Source: Jingyaoa shaoxingensis (GTDB lineage Bacteria > Bacillota > Clostridia > Lachnospirales > Lachnospiraceae). Taken from it: a stretch of 64,000 bases of DNA. Position 1 is the stretch's first letter, and the number at the start of each line of letters is the position of its first letter. The stretch spans positions 372,001 to 436,000 of the forward strand of contig NZ_JACRSZ010000001.1 in NCBI RefSeq assembly GCF_014385005.1. The letters are read 5' to 3'. Shown one piece after another: positions 55,325 through 64,000 of the stretch. A program made the translations under genes and the position numbers. The notes beneath the pieces were generated by a model. It searched no databases. It saw only the letters and a program-made list of their open reading frames with translations, and had not been told where the DNA came from.

Positions 55325-56326
55325 TCACCTTATCACTATTGGTTCATAGATAGAAGGATTTTCGCATTCAATCGCTCTGGACAATTGCTCCATTTGAAGG
55401 AAAATTGCTCTTCTAAAACTTACCGCATAGTCTACATAGGATAAATATTTTACCTCGGTCTGAAACTTTTTCTCCAGTTTAGTCAAATAAAGTTTCAAAC
55501 CGTTTTTCGTCAAATAACATCCCGGATTCTCATAATCAAATGTAAAATCTTCTTTATGTATCTCATGTCCATTTATCATACTCATTGCCGTCGCATCCAC
55601 AATGACCGCACGCCATTCTTCCATCAAATCACTGGCTAATGTTGGATGTTTTTCCGCATCTCGATGAATAAAACCAAAGTATGGATTTAATCCCTTCATT
55701 TCTATTTTGCAATAGACTTCATTCATCAAAATCGAATAACCAAGACTTATCATCGAATTGAATTCATCAATCGGCGGACGTTTACTTCTTCCATGGAAAG
55801 CAAATTCTGGCTCAATACATTTTGCCAAACCTGCAAAATAGTATTTAGCAGCCTGACCTTCATAACCAATCAATTCTGCAATACTTTTACAGCCAGACAT
55901 TTTATTTCTGCAGATAGTCAGCATCTTCTGTTCTTCCGCGGCATCTGCTCCCTTGCTTCTTTCATATCTGCGCAAAACCACACTTTGATTTTTCACCTTC
56001 GCTGATAAAATTCTTTTTCCAAGCTCTAATGCAAATTCTGTATCATACAACTGGCATTGCTTTCTCTGTCGTGCAGTATTTACATGTCCTGTGGATTGTA
56101 CTCTTCCAAAATAATTCCCGCCCTTAGAAAAATAAGACAAGGAAATTCCCCTCTTTAGGAATTCTTCCATACAGACAGTCGTCACCTGCGATTTACCCAG
56201 AATCGTTACGCCCTCTAGGGATTCTATCGGAATACTTCTTTTCAATCCATCTTTATACTTTATCATACAACGATTCGCTTCAAGACCAATGACAGCGCCA
56301 TCTTCATTTACATATAAGAGACTCAT
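55325..56326 (-). CDS. cas1: CRISPR-associated integrase Cas1
   Basis: This 333-residue integrase has the catalytic glutamate E156 in IGYEGQAAKYY, the histidine in FGFIHRDAEKHP (H221), and LASDLMEEWR with the acidic residues of the active site (D233, E236). AGGAGG precedes ATG. Its start is 42 bases from the last, decayed repeat of the array, so little room exists for a separate promoter. It leads the adaptation part cas1-cas2 plus csm6. Confidence 0.95.
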   Translation of the reverse strand: MSLLYVNEDGAVIGLEANRCMIKYKDGLKRSIPIESLEGVTILGKSQVTTVCMEEFLKRGISLSYFSKGGNYFGRVQSTGHVNTARQRKQCQLYDTEFALELGKRILSAKVKNQSVVLRRYERSKGADAAEEQKMLTICRNKMSGCKSIAELIGYEGQAAKYYFAGLAKCIEPEFAFHGRSKRPPIDEFNSMISLGYSILMNEVYCKIEMKGLNPYFGFIHRDAEKHPTLASDLMEEWRAVIVDATAMSMINGHEIHKEDFTFDYENPGCYLTKNGLKLYLTKLEKKFQTEVKYLSYVDYAVSFRRAIFLQMEQLSRAIECENPSIYEPIVIR

Positions 56327-56368
56327 AGAGATCCTCCTTTTTATAAAAATTGTGCCTGTGTAAACCTT

Positions 56369-58933
56369 CCTAACGTCCCCTTACGGGGGTATCTCTTTTT
56401 TTACCATGATGAACGTAACATTAACAGAAAACATTTTAACGTTTCCGTCCCCTCTCGGGGTTATCTCTTTTTTTACACTTACAACCGCAACAGTCAAACC
56501 AACACCACATACAAGTTTCCGTCCCCTCTCGGGGTTATCTCTTTTTTTACAGTTTCTGGAAGATCGACAAGCGAAAAGGCAATTATAGGTTTCCGTCCCC
56601 TCTCGGGGTTATCTCTTTTTTTACTATTACTTGATTTACACCCTAACAACACCTTATCTTTCGTTTCCGTCCCCTCTCGGGGTTATCTCTTTTTTTACGA
56701 TATACTTGAACAAACACGCTGGAAGAGCCAATTCTGTTTCCGTCCCCTCTCGGGGTTATCTCTTTTTTTACAAGAAAAGGAGAATTAAAATGAGTGCGAA
56801 AGTAGTTTCCGTCCCCTCTCGGGGTTATCTCTTTTTTTACAAGCACAGCTCTTCCATGGAACGGTTCACCGAACTACTGTTTCCGTCCCCTCTCGGGGTT
56901 ATCTCTTTTTTTACAGGTGAACGAAATGACACTAAGAGAATATATGGATAAAAGTTTCCGTCCCCTCTCGGGGTTATCTCTTTTTTTACTTTCTCTGATC
57001 TTCTGCTGCATCTGTGGATCATCTGTTTCCGTCCCCTCTCGGGGTTATCTCTTTTTTTACAAGGAAGTGGAAAATGAATAAAAACAATGAACCAGATCTT
57101 GTTTCCGTCCCCTCTCGGGGTTATCTCTTTTTTTACAAAATTTTCTCTTTTCATAGTTCGCTTTCTTCCCTTAGTTTCCGTCCCCTCTCGGGGTTATCTC
57201 TTTTTTTACCATATTTCATCTTTGATTGATTTGGATTCTTACAAAAAGTTTCCGTCCCCTCTCGGGGTTATCTCTTTTTTTACGGTCATTCCTGTTTCTT
57301 CCATGCAAAATTCCAATTTGTTTCCGTCCCCTCTCGGGGTTATCTCTTTTTTTACCATATTTCATCTTTGATTGATTTGGATTCTTACAAAAAGTTTCCG
57401 TCCCCTCTCGGGGTTATCTCTTTTTTTACACTCAGAAAGAATGGGCTGAATTGCTTGGAGTTAGTTTCCGTCCCCTCTCGGGGTTATCTCTTTTTTTACC
57501 CACTACTCCTGTACCGTTACAATCCAGTTTCTAGTTTCCGTCCCCTCTCGGGGTTATCTCTTTTTTTACGAAAAAGAAAACAGCTTCACATTTTACTCAT
57601 CTGTTTCCGTCCCCTCTCGGGGTTATCTCTTTTTTTACAAAGTATCAGACTGTTTTAGCATAACTCCAATGGTTTCCGTCCCCTCTCGGGGTTATCTCTT
57701 TTTTTACCTAAGCACAAGTCGGTGGTATGAGACTATACAGGGTTTCCGTCCCCTCTCGGGGTTATCTCTTTTTTTACCTTCTCTGTCTCAAATCCCTGTC
57801 CTACCACGAAGATCCTTGTTTCCGTCCCCTCTCGGGGTTATCTCTTTTTTTACAGGTTCAAAAAAAATCTTGTAAGCCAATTTTTTAAAGTTTCCGTCCC
57901 CTCTCGGGGTTATCTCTTTTTTTACAATATATTGAACCCTAAAAACACATTTGTTTATGTTTCCGTCCCCTCTCGGGGTTATCTCTTTTTTTACTGATGC
58001 ATATGACACAGTTGTTGACTGCGAAATTTCAGGTTTCCGTCCCCTCTCGGGGTTATCTCTTTTTTTACTGGAACACTGGAAGATGTAAACGAGTTTTTGG
58101 AACAATTGTTTCCGTCCCCTCTCGGGGTTATCTCTTTTTTTACCCAAACACTTTTATAAAAGAAGTTGTTGCAGCAGTTTCCGTCCCCTCTCGGGGTTAT
58201 CTCTTTTTTTACAAAAACTATATTGATACGATCATTCCTCTTTTCGTAGTTTCCGTCCCCTCTCGGGGTTATCTCTTTTTTTACATGTTATTATAATATT
58301 GTCGAAAGACGATAAAAGTTTCCGTCCCCTCTCGGGGTTATCTCTTTTTTTACAAAATATTCTTTTTTCTCTTTTTCGTAGTCACTCAGTTTCCGTCCCC
58401 TCTCGGGGTTATCTCTTTTTTTACTGTGGAAAGTCGGGCACGTATCCAATGGCGTATGCGTACTGTTTCCGTCCCCTCTCGGGGTTATCTCTTTTTTTAC
58501 CCCATCTGTCCAGATTCCAACATTAAATGAACCAATTGTTTCCGTCCCCTCTCGGGGTTATCTCTTTTTTTACTATAAATCTTACATTTTTAGCATTCAT
58601 TTTAATAGTGTTTCCGTCCCCTCTCGGGGTTATCTCTTTTTTTACTAAAATCGGTCAAGATGTAATCTGTATTATTGATACAGTTTCCGTCCCCTCTCGG
58701 GGTTATCTCTTTTTTTACAGTAAGAAAGTGGAGGGAAAGAAAATGAAAGAAAAATGTTTCCGTCCCCTCTCGGGGTTATCTCTTTTTTTACGAATAGAGG
58801 TGAAAAGAATGTTAAAGTATATAACAGTTTCCGTCCCCTCTCGGGGTTATCTCTTTTTTTACTTTGTAATGTAAATCCATTGTTGAGTGTTTCGTTCGTT
58901 TCCGTCCCCTCTCGGGGTTATCTCTTTTTTTAC
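56369..58933 (-). CRISPR. Type III-A CRISPR array: 36 repeats, 35 spacers
   Basis: The repeat is 36 bases; read on the minus strand it starts GTAAAAAAAGAGATAACCCC, has the palindrome CCCCGAGAGGGG and ends ACGGAAAC, the expected 8-base crRNA tag. I counted 35 identical repeats and one decayed one at 56369-56404 (seven mismatches). Spacers are 33-40 bases. The decayed repeat is at the cas1 side, so the leader is on the right beside csm5 and the array is transcribed leftward with the cas genes. Spacers at 57210-57247 and 57356-57393 are identical; 34 spacers are unique. Confidence 0.98.
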
Positions 58934-59067
58934 CCCATCCCTCATCCCCCGCTTTTTTTTAGGCTTCTGCATTAATTTTGCGGGGGAAACTATGATGGAT
59001 GATTTTTTCTCTGAAAATTGGTTCGTTTTTGGCTGCAAAATCCGTATATAAGCCCTGCGGCGTAAAA
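58934..59067 (-). promoter_or_regulatory. CRISPR leader
   Basis: This 134-base AT-rich stretch lies between the csm5 stop and the first repeat. It contains an inverted repeat, CCCCCGC (58946-58952) with GCGGGGG (58980-58986). I see no clean -35/-10 pair, so the array may be read from the csm promoter or from an atypical promoter here. Confidence 0.65.
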
Positions 59068-60195
59068 TCATTCTATTCTCTCGATTTTGCAGCGACATTG
59101 TCCCATTTGATACCGCTTTCCAGCGTAATATGTACTTTTCAAGATGTGCGGCGATACTCCGTACTGCATATCTTTATAATGTTTATGGTTTCTTGGCACG
59201 TTGGTTTTCTCAAATATACTCTGACAGGCTTTGATGCCTTCTGTTCCCTGAAACAGTGCATAAATAATGGTTTTCGATACGAATCCAGCACCTCCACCAA
59301 GATATACCATATCCTCTGAAGGACAATTCGCTCCCCTGAATTTTTCTGAAAAATTCTCATTATAAATAGAGTTGAAATTATGTATAGCTTTCATCATCTG
59401 TCTGTCATCCAATGGGAACAAGTCTGTATCTATTGTCAGCATCATCTCGATTTGTGTCTGAGGCTTGATGCATTCTCGCAGTAAATTCAGTTTCTTCTCT
59501 ACCCCATCTGGATGCACTTCTACCTTCTGGCATAGTGTCAAATCATCTGTCTGCAATGGCTTGCTGTCGCCTATGATGATTCCTGATAATCTGTCATTTA
59601 CTGCATTCTCTCTCTTCTTTTCAAATCGATTCAGCAAATGATAACATTCTACTTCTGCATTTTTCATACTTGCCGCCAGTACTCTTTTCCGGCTTACATT
59701 CTGATTCCGATTTTGGAACAGTTCTCTTTCCATATCCGCCGCAATCCGTTCATATTTCTGTGGATGTTCACAAATATCATTACACAGCAGAATAGTTCGC
59801 ATCATACCTTTCACAGAACTTCCTGGAATATATGGCTGACCATAGGAATCCTTTATATATTCCATAATCTGAACCGGTTTGCCATGTTCCAGTTCCATAT
59901 CACTGTTTTTCAGACGATATCGAATACAGTTCTGAATATCCTTTACCTGAATTTCCTGGTTCAGGATCCAGTTTCCAAGTGACATTCTGTCATTTTTCAG
60001 CATAAAATCCAGATATTGTTTTTCAAGATGCTTCTTTTCTATAAATGAATAGAATTTCTCAATATCAAGAACCAGGACTGTCCCATCTTTTAGACGAAGA
60101 TATTCCTTTTTCGATATCTCTTTTCCACTTCCCACAAAGACAGGACCTACTGCTGTCAGTGTCAGCGTATATGTCTGTAATTTTCTTTTCATCAT
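59068..60195 (-). CDS. csm5: Type III-A effector subunit Csm5
   Basis: This 375-residue RAMP protein begins TYTLTLTAVGPVFVGSGKEI and contains the family segment YIPGSSVKGMMRTILL, then GDSKPLQTDDLTLCQKVEV. It ends the backbone of the Csm complex and supports crRNA 3' maturation in studied systems. Its ATG overlaps the csm4 stop by four bases. Confidence 0.94.
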   Translation of the reverse strand: MMKRKLQTYTLTLTAVGPVFVGSGKEISKKEYLRLKDGTVLVLDIEKFYSFIEKKHLEKQYLDFMLKNDRMSLGNWILNQEIQVKDIQNCIRYRLKNSDMELEHGKPVQIMEYIKDSYGQPYIPGSSVKGMMRTILLCNDICEHPQKYERIAADMERELFQNRNQNVSRKRVLAASMKNAEVECYHLLNRFEKKRENAVNDRLSGIIIGDSKPLQTDDLTLCQKVEVHPDGVEKKLNLLRECIKPQTQIEMMLTIDTDLFPLDDRQMMKAIHNFNSIYNENFSEKFRGANCPSEDMVYLGGGAGFVSKTIIYALFQGTEGIKACQSIFEKTNVPRNHKHYKDMQYGVSPHILKSTYYAGKRYQMGQCRCKIERIE

Positions 60196-61109
60196 CCAAC
60201 CCCCATGAATATGCCCATTGCATACCGATACACTGGATGTCTTCCTGCATCAGATACATCTACAATCTGTCCAGAAAATGTTTTCCCAAAACAAGATCCA
60301 GACTGAAAAACATACAGATCTCTCTTTCTCATCTGCTGATCCGCATAATCTGTGGATGCGACAAATCCACTTCTTTTCAGCAACTGATATTCTGCCTGTT
60401 CCAATATCTGTTCCAGTTCATTCTCTTCTGGAAGAGCAGTGGACAGGAGCATATATTTTTCTGCCGATGTTTCTAACTTTGTGCGCAATATTACAGGCAT
60501 ATCACAGCGCTCATATTCAAATCTTCCCATTCCGGTATGTCTTTTTCCACCAATTCCACTGTAAGATAATCCTGTCATCAATTCATCTAACAGCTGAATC
60601 CCTTCTTCATTGTCTGTCTTTACAAGAAAATACAATCCATTTCCTTCCTGAAAGGTAAAATATCGTACCCGATATGGTTCTGGTTCTTCTTTTCCTCTCA
60701 CCGCAACAGATACCTTCATTCCGATATATCCCAGTTCCTGTTCTTCTTCAAATTCTTCTGCCTTGGTTTCGCCTTTTAAGTATCGCTCTAACGTACTAAG
60801 TGGAATGTATTTTAATTTCTTAAATTCCTTTTTCTCTTTGGAATTGCCCTTTTTATCGGTTCCCTCTATTCGAATATACGGTTTTGGAAGATAATATTCC
60901 CTACCCTGATATGGAAAACCATCCGAAAAAATTAATTTTCCAGTATGAACCATCTGGTAAAAACTATTTTCTTTTTGCTGCTTCATTGCCTCCTGATAGA
61001 GAGCAGAAAACAAGGTATCCGCATACAGTGTAGGATTGGTGTCATTTAATGACTGTTTTCCAAAACGCACATTACTCAGGAACTCCATTTTATATATCTG
61101 GTATATCAT
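60192..61109 (-). CDS. csm4: Type III-A effector subunit Csm4
   Basis: This 305-residue Cas5-like RAMP protein has FLSNVRFGKQSLNDTN near the start and the glycine-rich GIGGKRHTGMGRFEYERC loop. It contacts the 5' tag of the crRNA and Cas10. It lies 15 bases after csm3 and overlaps csm5. Confidence 0.93.
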   Translation of the reverse strand: MIYQIYKMEFLSNVRFGKQSLNDTNPTLYADTLFSALYQEAMKQQKENSFYQMVHTGKLIFSDGFPYQGREYYLPKPYIRIEGTDKKGNSKEKKEFKKLKYIPLSTLERYLKGETKAEEFEEEQELGYIGMKVSVAVRGKEEPEPYRVRYFTFQEGNGLYFLVKTDNEEGIQLLDELMTGLSYSGIGGKRHTGMGRFEYERCDMPVILRTKLETSAEKYMLLSTALPEENELEQILEQAEYQLLKRSGFVASTDYADQQMRKRDLYVFQSGSCFGKTFSGQIVDVSDAGRHPVYRYAMGIFMGVG

Positions 61110-61124
61110 GTTGTTTCCCTTCTC

Positions 61125-61790
61125 CTAATTCTCCACTGCATTTTGCAATATCTCATTACATTTTTCCATGACGGATTCTTCTATATCCCCAATTACCACA
61201 TCTGCATACAGATGGCTGAAACCAACTTTTCCATATCCTCTGGAACCACTTCCACCCAGGTAATCATATTGGAGTAACTTCATGCCTTCGCCGATTGTCT
61301 CCATGTCTTCCAGTAGCTCTTCTATATTTTCTACTTCGTAGATGATATCCAGTTCAAAGATACTGCCACGTACCACACGTTCTATCTGTCTTGGAGTCGC
61401 TACTGCGGTAGCTCTGTTAATCGAATTCTCAAACTTTACTTCTGTCATGCTTTGCAGACCTTTTTCACGTAATTCCTGATCATTTACCATGATCATGTCT
61501 GATATCTGGATTCTGCTTGGTTTCACACTTCCTTTTTTGGCTGATCCAAAAAGACGGGTAAGGCGTATGTCATCATCATCCGGGGACACAACTCTTTCGT
61601 TAAATTCTTTTGCCAGAAGACTTCTCATTTTCCCTTTCAAGGAGCTTCCCGGTATCATTGGTAAGTTTGTTCTTACATCCTTAATCACACTGGAATCTAC
61701 AGCTCCAATCGCAGCAAACGCACTGCTGCCTCCAATATGCATACCTGTTTTTACTTCTAAATCACCTGTTATCTGAATTTTAGCGTACAT
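61125..61790 (-). CDS. csm3: Type III-A backbone RAMP and RNase Csm3
   Basis: This 221-residue Cas7-type protein has HIGGSSAFAAIGAVDSSVIKD, where D32 matches the catalytic aspartate that cuts target RNA every six bases, then LPMIPGSSLKGKMRSLLAKEF, and GGSGSRGYGKVGF near the C-terminus. It forms the filament of the Csm complex. The RNase site appears intact. Confidence 0.95.
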   Translation of the reverse strand: MYAKIQITGDLEVKTGMHIGGSSAFAAIGAVDSSVIKDVRTNLPMIPGSSLKGKMRSLLAKEFNERVVSPDDDDIRLTRLFGSAKKGSVKPSRIQISDMIMVNDQELREKGLQSMTEVKFENSINRATAVATPRQIERVVRGSIFELDIIYEVENIEELLEDMETIGEGMKLLQYDYLGGSGSRGYGKVGFSHLYADVVIGDIEESVMEKCNEILQNAVEN

Positions 61791-61819
61791 AATTTGTCCT
61801 CTTTCTTTTATCTGAATTA

Positions 61820-62218
61820 CTACTCTTGTCCATCATAAAATCTATGAAAAGCTACTAACGCTTCCATATATCGATGAAATAGTAAAAATTTCTGTTTATT
61901 TCCTCTAATTTCCTTTAAATTTTCCAGAATACATGCATCTCTCACGAATGCTTTTACTTTTGTATCCCTACCTGCCTCATATACAAAACGTATTTTTAAA
62001 TAATTAATCCGTCCACATATTTCATCATTCAGGTCATTGCCTCTTGTATTGGTTTGGCTCATAATCTGATTGTAGATATCTGCGCACATCGATAACATAT
62101 TTCGAATCTGAGACATTGTAAGAAGGCCCAATTCCTTTCCATTCTTTTGTTTCTCTTTTTTCAACTGCAATATAACCTTTTCTGCAACATCTACATAGTT
62201 TTCTTCCGTAACCAACAT
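61820..62218 (-). CDS. csm2: Type III-A small subunit Csm2
   Basis: This 132-residue helical protein has LTMSQIRNMLSMCADIYNQI and the family pattern LKIRFVYEAGRDTKVKAFV. It is the Cas11-like small subunit. It lies 4 bases after cas10. Confidence 0.9.
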   Translation of the reverse strand: MLVTEENYVDVAEKVILQLKKEKQKNGKELGLLTMSQIRNMLSMCADIYNQIMSQTNTRGNDLNDEICGRINYLKIRFVYEAGRDTKVKAFVRDACILENLKEIRGNKQKFLLFHRYMEALVAFHRFYDGQE

Positions 62219-62222
62219 ATCT

Positions 62223-64000
62223 CTATTCCTCTCCCTTCCGATTCACATATACATATAAGGAAATAGCTGTCTTTAATTGCCTGCAGTCTTGTTCTGACCG
62301 AATCCAATTACACATATGTTCTGAAAAGCTGCGATACATTGCTTTTCTTTCAGTGCTTTCCCGCTCTTCTGGCTCCAGTCTTGCTATCAAATACACAAAT
62401 CTTGCAAAATTAATCTTTTCTTTTTGATTCCGAATCAGCTCCAGCATTTTATATAAGAAGGCATTGCCTTTATCTTCGAAATTTTCCAGATATTCCGACA
62501 AAACCCGATACTTTTCTCCGATCACTTCGTTCTCAAATGTATCCCATTTATAGGTTCCGTCACTGATTTTCCCATTTAATCCGGCTTCTGTATGTTTTTC
62601 TCCATCTTCCAGTATTGTCACTGCGTTTTTTCCTGGCAATCGCTTGGAAGAATCTTCCTGTTCTCCTGCTTCTTCTGCAATTGCTCTGATCGGATAACTG
62701 GCGTCATAAATACCAATACCACCAGATAATGTCAGTGTATTCTGTGTATACAATTTTAACTTATTTTTCAGATCAATGGCTAACTCTATGATGTCTTTCC
62801 ATTCACCAACCAGAAAAACATCATCCCCTCCGGAATAGATAATCGTCGCATTCCTTCCCGTTTCTTTCTTTTTTCCATCCATGGTATATTCCGGGTTATT
62901 CAGGATCTGATTGATATGCAACTTGAAAAATAAGGAAAGCAGTCGCGATAACGTTGCCGTTCTGGAAATTGTCACATAGCGGTTATTATTTTCTGCATTT
63001 TCAAATCCAGATACGAATGTCTGTCCAAGATTATCCACATCTGCTCTTAATACTCCGATTCGCTTTATTCCTTCTGATGAGTCTGCCAGTTCTTCAAATG
63101 TCTGTCCCTGGGTATATTCCCCTACCCATAATTTTGTCGCCAGCTGCTTTCCGGTATATCTTCGATTCTTTGCATAGACTCGCTTAAACTCAGGCTGATT
63201 CATCCACTTTATGATATTTTCTTTTTTCTCCGCAATAAGTGCGTAACCTCCCGGAAGTGGCAGTGCATCTCTGTGTTCTCCTTTTAAAATCAGGAAAAAG
63301 TTCTCATACAGCACCGCATTTGACAGTTTCTCGATTTTGCGGCATATACTGCATACACCTTCTTTATCTACTTTATCAATTTTTCTGCATACTTTACACT
63401 CTCTCGTGTAATCATCTGCTCTTCTGCTATTCAAATACAAAATATCCTTTGCCTGATATCTTTTTACTTTTCTCTCCGAAATCATCGTACCAACTTTTCG
63501 GAATAGTTCTGCATAACTTCCATTTGGTTCATTTTTCAAAGTTTCACTGTTACAAATAGCATAGCCGCCTGCAACGTAAAGTGCTATCTGATATTCCTCC
63601 AGACACCATTTCTTCAGCCTTTCCAAATAATCATCTACGATTTGCTGTGCTTTTACCGTTCCCGGAAGGATCATATAACAATGTCCTCCTCCACTATATA
63701 ACAGATTTGCTCTGGACAAATTCAGTTCTTCCAACAGACAGTCAATCATATGTTCCATCAAAATCTCCAGATAAAATGATCTGGCTCTCAACGTCCGAAG
63801 TGCTTTTCTGGTGCTGATCGTGTAGATAAAATCCTGTATGCCTGAAATATCCATGGAAAACAGCATAAAGCAATCTTCTTTGTATACTTCCTTTGTGTTC
63901 TTCCAGATGATATCTTTATAATTTTCCTGCTCTTTTTCCTGACAATATTGGTACAGACAGCTTGCAAATGCCGCTGTCAGCTTCACATGATCATACAAAG
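62223..64000 (-). CDS. cas10: Type III-A Cas10/Csm1 (N-terminus beyond the window)
   Basis: About 592 residues are visible; the frame is open to the right edge, and the first visible segment LYDHVKLTAAFASCLY matches the end of the Cas10 HD-domain region, so about 180-200 residues are probably missing. The first palm domain has YSGGGHCYMIL. A zinc ribbon CKVCRKIDKVDKEGVCSIC follows. The second palm has IYSGGDDVFLVG, the GGDD site that makes cyclic oligoadenylate (near 62820-62833). A TTG at the edge is not a likely start. It should signal to Csm6. Confidence 0.95.
   Translation of the reverse strand, partial: LYDHVKLTAAFASCLYQYCQEKEQENYKDIIWKNTKEVYKEDCFMLFSMDISGIQDFIYTISTRKALRTLRARSFYLEILMEHMIDCLLEELNLSRANLLYSGGGHCYMILPGTVKAQQIVDDYLERLKKWCLEEYQIALYVAGGYAICNSETLKNEPNGSYAELFRKVGTMISERKVKRYQAKDILYLNSRRADDYTRECKVCRKIDKVDKEGVCSICRKIEKLSNAVLYENFFLILKGEHRDALPLPGGYALIAEKKENIIKWMNQPEFKRVYAKNRRYTGKQLATKLWVGEYTQGQTFEELADSSEGIKRIGVLRADVDNLGQTFVSGFENAENNNRYVTISRTATLSRLLSLFFKLHINQILNNPEYTMDGKKKETGRNATIIYSGGDDVFLVGEWKDIIELAIDLKNKLKLYTQNTLTLSGGIGIYDASYPIRAIAEEAGEQEDSSKRLPGKNAVTILEDGEKHTEAGLNGKISDGTYKWDTFENEVIGEKYRVLSEYLENFEDKGNAFLYKMLELIRNQKEKINFARFVYLIARLEPEERESTERKAMYRSFSEHMCNWIRSEQDCRQLKTAISLYVYVNRKGEE

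Noticed and set aside
56406..58975. Several plus- and minus-strand ORFs of 60-119 codons with repeated VSVPSRGYLFFY or KKEITPRGDGN segments
   Set aside because: They are translations of the CRISPR repeat in different frames, not genes.

Overview
The window reads as the chromosome of a gut-type Firmicute, most likely a Lachnospiraceae member of the Blautia/Dorea/Ruminococcus kind. The support is family-level: dense operons with strong AGGAGG-type ribosome binding sites, a meso-diaminopimelate dehydrogenase, a cysS-mrnC-rlmB cluster, YesM/YesN-type two-component regulation of sugar uptake, and a small CstA. The species cannot be fixed from this sequence alone.

Layout. 1-14.6 kb: an edge-truncated DinG-like helicase with a nuclease-like N-terminus, a small conserved protein plus CstA, glyA behind a near-consensus promoter, a DUF362 ferredoxin-like protein, a UPF0303 protein, and a minus-strand run (85-aa protein, MrfA-like helicase, UvrD/PcrA helicase, radical SAM activase, RluD-type pseudouridine synthase). 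14.6-22.9 kb: azlCD, tRNA-Thr, cysS-mrnC-rlmB, a DUF1284 protein, a GNAT/Eis-like acetyltransferase, ispF with a Cys-rich tail, a low-complexity lipoprotein and luxS. Three copies of a palindromic intergenic repeat lie here, and one carries a 109-bp MITE-like insertion. 23-30 kb: a minus-strand group metY-livK-livH-livM-livG-livF-dehydrogenase. 30.2-31.5 kb: tRNA-Met, tRNA-Val and ddh.

31.7-44.8 kb is an L-arabinose block on the minus strand: araA-araB-araD, a YesN/YesM-type response regulator and sensor kinase, then a YtfQRT/YjfF-like ABC importer with two paralogous binding proteins, one secreted and one a lipoprotein. 44.9-50.5 kb holds a PucR/CdaR-type regulator, a MATE exporter, and a GPH-family symporter followed by a divergent UroD-fold protein; the symporter promoter region contains a perfect 16-bp palindrome. 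50.6-53.5 kb holds a YqeY-like protein, a secreted protein and a DUF4143-type ATPase.

53.6-64 kb is a type III-A (Csm) CRISPR-Cas locus, entirely on the minus strand: cas10 (cut by the right edge)-csm2-csm3-csm4-csm5, a leader, an array of 36 repeats and 35 spacers, then cas1-cas2-csm6. The array orientation follows from the repeat ending ACGGAAAC on the minus strand and from a decayed terminal repeat at the left end. Several spacers contain a Shine-Dalgarno plus ATG on the strand complementary to the crRNA, so the crRNAs would pair with translation-start regions of target mRNAs. One spacer occurs twice. No cas6 is present in the window.
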